From Gordonia spumicola (lineage in GTDB: Bacteria; Actinomycetota; Actinomycetes; Mycobacteriales; Mycobacteriaceae): a stretch of 64,000 bases of DNA. Positions 58,568-64,000 of the stretch are shown piece after piece. The stretch is taken from contig NZ_BJOV01000005.1 in NCBI RefSeq assembly GCF_009932475.1, forward strand, positions 2,108,001 to 2,172,000, read 5' to 3'. Positions within the stretch are counted from its first letter, which is position 1. Each line of letters starts with the position of its first letter. Under the pieces are notes generated by a model, which saw nothing but the letters and a program-made list of their open reading frames with translations, was not told the origin of the DNA and ran no database searches. Made by a program: the position numbers and the translations under genes.

Positions 58568-59086
58568 TCAGGCCAGGTCGGCGCAGGGGCCGGTGGTGTC
58601 GCCGCCGACGGTGTTCCCGTTGCCGCCGACGCGTCGCACGCTGCAGTCGAGGTCGCCGCCGACGGTGTTGCGGAGCAGGGTGACGGTCCGCGCGTCGTCG
58701 ACGAGGAGTCGGCCGCCGACCGTCGTGGAGGTGACCGTGGCTCCGCCCGCCGTCGTGACCGTGAGCGCGCCGCTCACCTTCGAACCGATGACGCTGACCT
58801 GCGACGACCCGTTGAGGTCGACCGATCCGCTGACTCGTACGTCGACGAGCTTGACGACCTTCTTCCCGGTGACGGCGAGGTCGCCGGTGATGACGGCTCC
58901 GGTGATGACGCACGAGTCGGCCCCGTCGGCGGGGCGGCACGGTGACGGCTTCGCGGTCGGGGTGGCCGTCTCGGTGACCGTGACGGTGTCGGTCTCCTGG
59001 ACTTGACCGGCGATGTCGTCGCGTCCGCAGGCGGCGACGCTTGCGACCGCTCCGATGATCATCAGTGCCCCGACCGTACGTCGCAT
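58568..59086 (-). CDS. Lipoprotein with repetitive beta-rich domain
   Basis: 172 aa with lipobox (IIGAVASVAACG). After a Thr-rich linker (TDTVTVTETATPTAKPS) the rest is a short repeated pattern (TGDLAVTGKKVVKLVDVRVS, TVGGRLLVDDARTVTLLRN, TVGGDLDCSVRRVGGNGNTV), resembling a right-handed beta-helix or bactofilin-like repeat, with four cysteines. ATG 59086 follows GAGGAGGA. Cell-surface protein of unknown role. Confidence 0.75.
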   Translation of the reverse strand: MRRTVGALMIIGAVASVAACGRDDIAGQVQETDTVTVTETATPTAKPSPCRPADGADSCVITGAVITGDLAVTGKKVVKLVDVRVSGSVDLNGSSQVSVIGSKVSGALTVTTAGGATVTSTTVGGRLLVDDARTVTLLRNTVGGDLDCSVRRVGGNGNTVGGDTTGPCADLA

Positions 59087-59163
59087 GTGGATCCTCCTCG
59101 AATCTGTCGGCACAGACGTTACCCGTGACGGCCGGTCACGATGTCGAGCGCAGCGTCGACCCG

Positions 59164-59478
59164 TCACTGACCGCTGTCGGCGATGGCTCGTTCGAGGCGT
59201 TCGAGCTTGCCGTCGATCTCGCCGTCGAACCCCGGACGGATGTCGGCCTTGATCACCAGGGATATCCGCGAGCCGTACGGTGCGACGGCTTCGGTAGCCC
59301 GCTTGACGACGTCGAACACCTCGTCCCACGTGCCCTCGACCTCGGTGAACATGCTCGACGTCCGGTTGGGCAGGCCCGATTCCCTGACGACTCGGACGGC
59401 CTGTGCGACGGCTTCGTGGACGGATCCGTCCGGGTTGCCGCCCGCGCCGGAGGGGGCGACGGAGAATGCGACGATCAT
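59164..59478 (-). CDS. Thiamine-binding protein, MTH1187/YkoF family
   Basis: 104 aa DUF77 protein. MIVAFSVAPSGAGGNPDGSV and SSMFTEVEGTWDEVFDVVKR match the MTH1187 family, whose crystal-structure members bind thiamine or related compounds. Ferredoxin-like fold, likely tetramer. Single gene, ATG 59478. Confidence 0.88.
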   Translation of the reverse strand: MIVAFSVAPSGAGGNPDGSVHEAVAQAVRVVRESGLPNRTSSMFTEVEGTWDEVFDVVKRATEAVAPYGSRISLVIKADIRPGFDGEIDGKLERLERAIADSGQ

Positions 59479-59525
59479 GCGTCCACCCTCTGCCATGTCC
59501 CGGCCCTGCCGCAACCCGCCGACAG

Positions 59526-60743
59526 TCACGCCGTCGTCGGAGTCGGCGTCTGTCGGCGCATCGGAATGCGGTCGCGGGCGACGAGCCACTTGCTGAACGG
59601 GGTGCGCAGGAGAACCTCGACGGCCAGGAGCGACAGGAGGAGCGTCGCCGCGACGAGGGCCGCGCCGCGCGCGGTCCCGGAGTCGGGGAACCGCGCGAAC
59701 AGTTCACCGAAGAAACCGAACCTCGCCAGGAGGTCGAGGATCAGCGGGTGGACGGCGAACACTCCGAAGGCCCGGAGCGTGGCGGCCGACACCGTTCGGG
59801 CTCCGACCCGATGACCCGCCCTGCGCATCGCGTCCCACCACGTCGCGCCGAGCCACAGGAGCACGAATGAGGCGACCCACCAGGGTAGGAACGCGGCGTT
59901 CCACGGGCTGGTCACACCCGGCGGGACGTCGTCGAACGACGTCGCGCAGAAGAACCAGACGATGCTGACCGCGGCGCCCGCCGCGCATGCCACGACGACT
60001 CCGAGCGTGTGCTCGCGCAGCCACTCCTCCAGCTGTTCGTAGTGTTGGGCGGCCACGCCGCCGATCGCGATGAACAGCGCGTACATCGGCAGCGTCTTCC
60101 ACAGGTTCTCGTAGACGACGTTCCACACCGGTCCGGTCGGGCGCGGAAGGTATTGGTACACCGAGAACATCCCGACCTGGATCACCGCAGCCGTCCCGAC
60201 GACCCACCACGGGCGATTCTCCGTGCGTTTGAACAGCCACGCGAGGACGGGGAACGCCAGGTAGATCTGCATCGAGATGAGCAGGAAGTACAGCTGGTAC
60301 TTCGCCTCGCCGGTCGCGATCGCGTGCGCCGTGTCGCCGACGAAGCTGCCCGCGCTCGGGAACGGATCGTCCCGACCGATCAGGTGCGGCGACACCATGT
60401 AGATCACCGACCACACGAGATACGGGCCGACGACGAGACCGAACCGCCTGCGCCAGAACGTCACCGGCGACACCGTCCGCCCGCGCGTGGACAGGACCAG
60501 CACGAACAGGGTGACCGCGACGAAGCCGTACCGCGTCACGTGCAGCATCACCCCGAGCAGGCTCGTCGCCTGGAGCTCATCCGGCCCGTAGGCGATGCCG
60601 TTGACGCTGTGCGCGATCACCACGCAGGTGAACAGCACGACCCGCACGAAGTCGGCGGTCAAGGCCCGCGGAGGCCGCTGCGGCGCAGTCCTCTCCTCGA
60701 CGGCGCGTTCGACGACGACGGGCCTGGAGATGGTCTGTTGCAC
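59526..60743 (-). CDS. Membrane acyltransferase, Acyltransferase_3 family
   Basis: 405 aa with about ten membrane segments. The family opening FVRVVLFTCVVIAHSVNGIA contains the conserved His; later segments (LLISMQIYLAFPVLAWLFKR, FGVFAVHPLILDLLARFGF) fit OafA/YrhL-type O-acyltransferases that acetylate or acylate surface glycans. GTG 60743. The last gene before the CRISPR leader region. Confidence 0.86.
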   Translation of the reverse strand: MQQTISRPVVVERAVEERTAPQRPPRALTADFVRVVLFTCVVIAHSVNGIAYGPDELQATSLLGVMLHVTRYGFVAVTLFVLVLSTRGRTVSPVTFWRRRFGLVVGPYLVWSVIYMVSPHLIGRDDPFPSAGSFVGDTAHAIATGEAKYQLYFLLISMQIYLAFPVLAWLFKRTENRPWWVVGTAAVIQVGMFSVYQYLPRPTGPVWNVVYENLWKTLPMYALFIAIGGVAAQHYEQLEEWLREHTLGVVVACAAGAAVSIVWFFCATSFDDVPPGVTSPWNAAFLPWWVASFVLLWLGATWWDAMRRAGHRVGARTVSAATLRAFGVFAVHPLILDLLARFGFFGELFARFPDSGTARGAALVAATLLLSLLAVEVLLRTPFSKWLVARDRIPMRRQTPTPTTA

Positions 60744-61067
60744 TGGTCTGTACCTCTCGCCCTCGTAAGAATCCCCTCGTCCCGCGAGTGTAGGAACCGA
60801 CCCTGTCAATCGGCTGGGAGCGAGTCGAAGGCGAGATGGTCCCGGTTGTCGAAGAAGTGCGGGCACCGCCTTGACGCCGTGTCGAGGTGACTCGACCTGG
60901 CTGCGAAGGCCTCGCGGTCCCTCCCATGTCGTTCAGTCATCCTCGGGAAGTCGCCCGCCGCGTCTTCAGGCCCCTGGTAGCCACGTAGCCTCGGAGTTGA
61001 CCGGTCACTCTCGCACAAAGTCATCCTGAAACCGGAAATCACCATGTATCGTCCCAGGTCAAGAAGT
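60744..61067 (+). other. Intergenic region including the CRISPR leader
   Basis: 324 bp. The bases next to the first repeat (about 60960-61067) form the leader, placed here because the repeat orientation matches that of other type I-E arrays read left to right; it is less GC-rich than its surroundings (CACAAAGTCATCCTGAAACC). A 44-aa minus-strand frame (60806-60940) has no good ribosome-binding site and is doubtful. No cas gene lies here. Confidence 0.65.
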
Positions 61068-64000
61068 GTGCTCCCCGCGCAGGCGGGGATGGTCCCGTTC
61101 TGGCTGCAATCCGCGACATCGACCGCGCGTGCTCCCCGCGCAGGCGGGGATGGTCCGGCTCGCGCGAACGGCTCCGGCATCGGGTCGGTGTGCTCCCCGC
61201 GCAGGCGGGGATGGTCCCCCGTGGGTCACCTTCCGCGCGCCGTCGTCCACGTGCTCCCCGCGCAGGCGGGGATGGTCCCGTGCCATCACGTCCGAGGTGC
61301 AGCTGCGAGCAGTGCTCCCCGCGCAGGCGGGGATGGTCCGGTCGTCCCGTCGGGGCGGAGGACGCGGACCTCGTGCTCCCCGCGCAGGCGGGGATGGTCC
61401 CCGGGCAGCAATCGTCGAGGAGTTCCCGAGCAGGTGCTCCCCGCGCAGGCGGGGATGGTCCCTGGCGATGACGTGCCTGCAGCCGATCATTGGGGTGCTC
61501 CCCGCGCAGGCGGGGATGGTCCCGGCGTCCGCGTGTCGGCCCGCTACGAGTCGAAGTGCTCCCCGCGCAGGCGGGGATGGTCCCCCGAGCTGGTCGGTCG
61601 GGTTTGAGATCGGGACGTGCTCCCCGCGCAGGCGGGGATGGTCCCGCCCGTGTCGTCGACGGCGACAGAGTCGGCAGGTGCTCCCCGCGCAGGCGGGGAT
61701 GGTCCCGTCGCCGCATCGAGCGCCGCTCCCGCCGCCGTGTGCTCCCCGCGCAGGCGGGGATGGTCCCGCGGGTGGGAACGCGGCGAGGTCGGCCTGCCGG
61801 TGCTCCCCGCGCAGGCGGGGATGGTCCCTGTCGGGGCGGGTCGCGACACACTCCCTGCTCGTGCTCCCCGCGCAGGCGGGGATGGTCCCCCGCAGGTGCT
61901 TTAGCTGCCTTCATGGTCCCCGTGCTCCCCGCGCAGGCGGGGATGGTCCTCCTTGCCTGGAAAGTCCGGCACGATCTGCCGGGTGCTCCCCGCGCAGGCG
62001 GGGATGGTCCCCGGAAGACTCGCCGGAAGGCAGAGAAAGCGAAGTGCTCCCCGCGCAGGCGGGGATGGTCCCGACGATCCGGTTCGTACCGGAGCCACCA
62101 TCAAGTGCTCCCCGCGCAGGCGGGGATGGTCCCTTCGGGATGAGGTCTGATGTCCGGGCCGACGTGTGCTCCCCGCGCAGGCGGGGATGGTCCGGTGGGC
62201 TCGAAATTGGTGAGCCCGTTGACGAAGTGCTCCCCGCGCAGGCGGGGATGGTCCCGCGTGGAAGACGCTGAACCTCTACCCCGGTGCGTGCTCCCCGCGC
62301 AGGCGGGGATGGTCCCGCGCTCGAATCATTGGCGCTTGGATCGCTATGGTGCTCCCCGCGCAGGCGGGGATGGTCCCTTGACGGCCCGGAGGAAGCTAAG
62401 TGCGCTCGCGTGCTCCCCGCGCAGGCGGGGATGGTCCCGGCCGCACCGTCACCGAAGTCCACTCCGACGAGTGCTCCCCGCGCAGGCGGGGATGGTCCTC
62501 CTTGCCTGGAAAGTCCGGCACGATCTGGCGGGTGCTCCCCGCGCAGGCGGGGATGGTCCCACGGCCTCGGCGCCCGAGTGCAACTGGATTCGGTGCTCCC
62601 CGCGCAGGCGGGGATGGTCCCTCGGCCGCCCGCGAGCGGCCGGTCTTGCCGACGTGCTCCCCGCGCAGGCGGGGATGGTCCCTCGCCGAGCACCGCGCCG
62701 CTGCCGAGACCCGCGTGCTCCCCGCGCAGGCGGGGATGGTCCCGCATCCGGGACCGCCGCCAGCAACTCCGAGAGGTGCTCCCCGCGCAGGCGGGGATGG
62801 TCCCTCCCAATCAGACGGGACCTCGATGACCACCGAGTGCTCCCCGCGCAGGCGGGGATGGTCCCGGACCCCCCGCGCACGCGGGGGTTGGCATGCAGTG
62901 CTCCCCGCGCAGGCGGGGATGGTCCCGTCATCAGGGAGGGGCAAGGGGCGGCGTAGGCGTGCTCCCCGCGCAGGCGGGGATGGTCCCAATCCGATCTCGA
63001 CGTGCTTCCGGCCGTCGGTGTGCTCCCCGCGCAGGCGGGGATGGTCCTGGATGCGGAGGGTGATCTCCTCGACGTCGAGGGTGCTCCCCGCGCAGGCGGG
63101 GATGGTCCCGGAGGCGAAGATCCTTGCGGTCACCGTCCCCGGTGCTCCCCGCGCAGGCGGGGATGGTCCCCGGTGGTCGTCGAGGTAGACGCGGACCTTG
63201 CCGTGCTCCCCGCGCAGGCGGGGATGGTCCGTCGACGAAGGGGTAGTCGTTGGCGACGTAGGCGTGCTCCCCGCGCAGGCGGGGATGGTCCGTATCAGGC
63301 TCAGGACCTTGTCGCGATCGGGCTGTGCTCCCCGCGCAGGCGGGGATGGTCCCGTGCTGGTCTAGCGTCCATCGCATCTGGATTGGTGCTCCCCGCGCAG
63401 GCGGGGATGGTCCCACGCCGCCGATGATCGAACCGACCTGCACGAGGTGCTCCCCGCGCAGGCGGGGATGGTCCCATCGCGCCGGGGACGCTCCCGCACG
63501 ATGCGTCGTGCTCCCCGCGCAGGCGGGGATGGTCCGCTGATGGGCGTGTCGATGGGGTCCCGCGGATTGTGCTCCCCGCGCAGGCGGGGATGGTCCCGAC
63601 ATACCGATCGAACCCCATACCGGCGTGATGTGCTCCCCGCGCAGGCGGGGATGGTCCCATCTGGAAGAACATCTACTGGATGCAGCAACGGGTGCTCCCC
63701 GCGCAGGCGGGGATGGTCCGTAGCGGATCATCGGCGCATCCCGGCCGACCGGGTGCTCCCCGCGCAGGCGGGGATGGTCCGTTGGCGACACCCCGCGGCG
63801 CTGATCGGCATATGTGCTCCCCGCGCAGGCGGGGATGGTCCGGCCGCCGTCCCGGCACGGTTCTTCGCGCCCGCGTGCTCCCCGCGCAGGCGGGGATGGT
63901 CCGGTCCCGGATTCTGATCGTGCTCATGCCGCCCAAGTGCTCCCCGCGCAGGCGGGGATGGTCCCGCGGCGGTCGCGAGGATCGACGATCGGACCGCGTG
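61068..64000 (+). CRISPR. Type I-E CRISPR array, 48 full repeats, runs past window end
   Basis: 28-bp repeat beginning GTGCTCCCCGCGCAGG and ending CGGGGATGGTCC, a hairpin-forming type I-E repeat. I counted 48 complete units, at 61068, 61129, 61190 and on to 63937, plus the first three bases of a 49th at 63998. Spacing is 61 bp (33-base spacers) apart from two 34-base spacers (63658-63691 and 63903-63936). All repeats look identical, including those near the far end. The base after the repeat is C or G in most units and T in three (15, 24, 33). Leader on the left; new spacers should enter there. No cas gene is present in the window, so interference genes must lie elsewhere, for example beyond 64000. 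Confidence 0.97.

Noticed and set aside
60806..60940. 44-aa minus-strand frame before the array
   Set aside because: GAGG directly touches the ATG and no family is recognised; could be a remnant, but not supported as a gene.
61039..63936. Many overlapping open frames of up to 400 aa across the CRISPR array on both strands
   Set aside because: They are made of the repeat translated over and over (for example CSPRRRGW or GPSPPARGA) and have no biological meaning.

Overview
The window is chromosomal DNA of a high-GC, mycolic-acid-type actinobacterium, most likely Gordonia or a close relative. This rests on the GC-rich codon use, frequent GTG starts, an Lsr2 nucleoid protein, an Arr-type rifampin ADP-ribosyltransferase, a DUF6542 protein and dense 'ATGA/GTGA' gene overlaps. 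The genus is an inference. I saw no rRNA or tRNA gene.

Region 1 (1-27 kb) is ordinary core and accessory chromosome: a dipeptide/oligopeptide ABC importer cut by the window start; a GNAT/peroxiredoxin pair; a NarL-type two-component system divergent from an ABC exporter; a Baeyer-Villiger-type monooxygenase with an amino-acid permease; an unusual condensation-domain/GNAT fusion; a GH43-like secreted hydrolase; a frameshifted arr gene; an SDR/HSL-esterase pair; a TetR regulator with two clear operator copies facing a DUF1772 membrane protein; and msrA plus a degraded second msrA piece.

Region 2 (27,227-36,968) is a compact integrated element of about 9.7 kb with a tyrosine integrase, a large rolling-circle-type replication initiator and an FtsK/Tra-type ATPase. 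This is the core set of an actinomycete integrative and conjugative element (AICE). It sits in the 3' end of ychF. The host's original last ychF codons are stranded at the left end, and the element supplies AT-richer synonymous codons that restore the YchF C-terminus at the right end. Five copies of a 29-bp promoter-like repeat lie upstream of its leftward transcription units, and paired TGCCACA sites lie just inside both ends. Most other element genes are unrecognised.

Region 3 (37-60.7 kb) is core chromosome: ychF; an AI-2E exporter; an Ada-AlkA plus Ogt alkylation-repair pair; rmuC; a nucleosidase/SDR pair; a peptidoglycan amidase; a COG0523 metallochaperone overlapping trhO; lsr2; an amino-acid ABC transporter whose fused binding-protein/permease gene carries a one-base frameshift; and a cobalamin-riboswitch-controlled BtuFCD-like operon that reads on into a CbiX/2Fe-2S protein, a HAD phosphatase and a conserved unknown. 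A CapA-like protein, a small lipoprotein, a thiamine-binding MTH1187 protein and an acyltransferase follow.

Region 4 (61,068 to the window end) is a type I-E CRISPR array with 48 complete, apparently identical 28-bp repeats plus the first 3 bases of a 49th. Repeat orientation puts the leader on the left. No cas gene is in the window. Two spacers are near-duplicates, and one spacer itself resembles a type I-E repeat.
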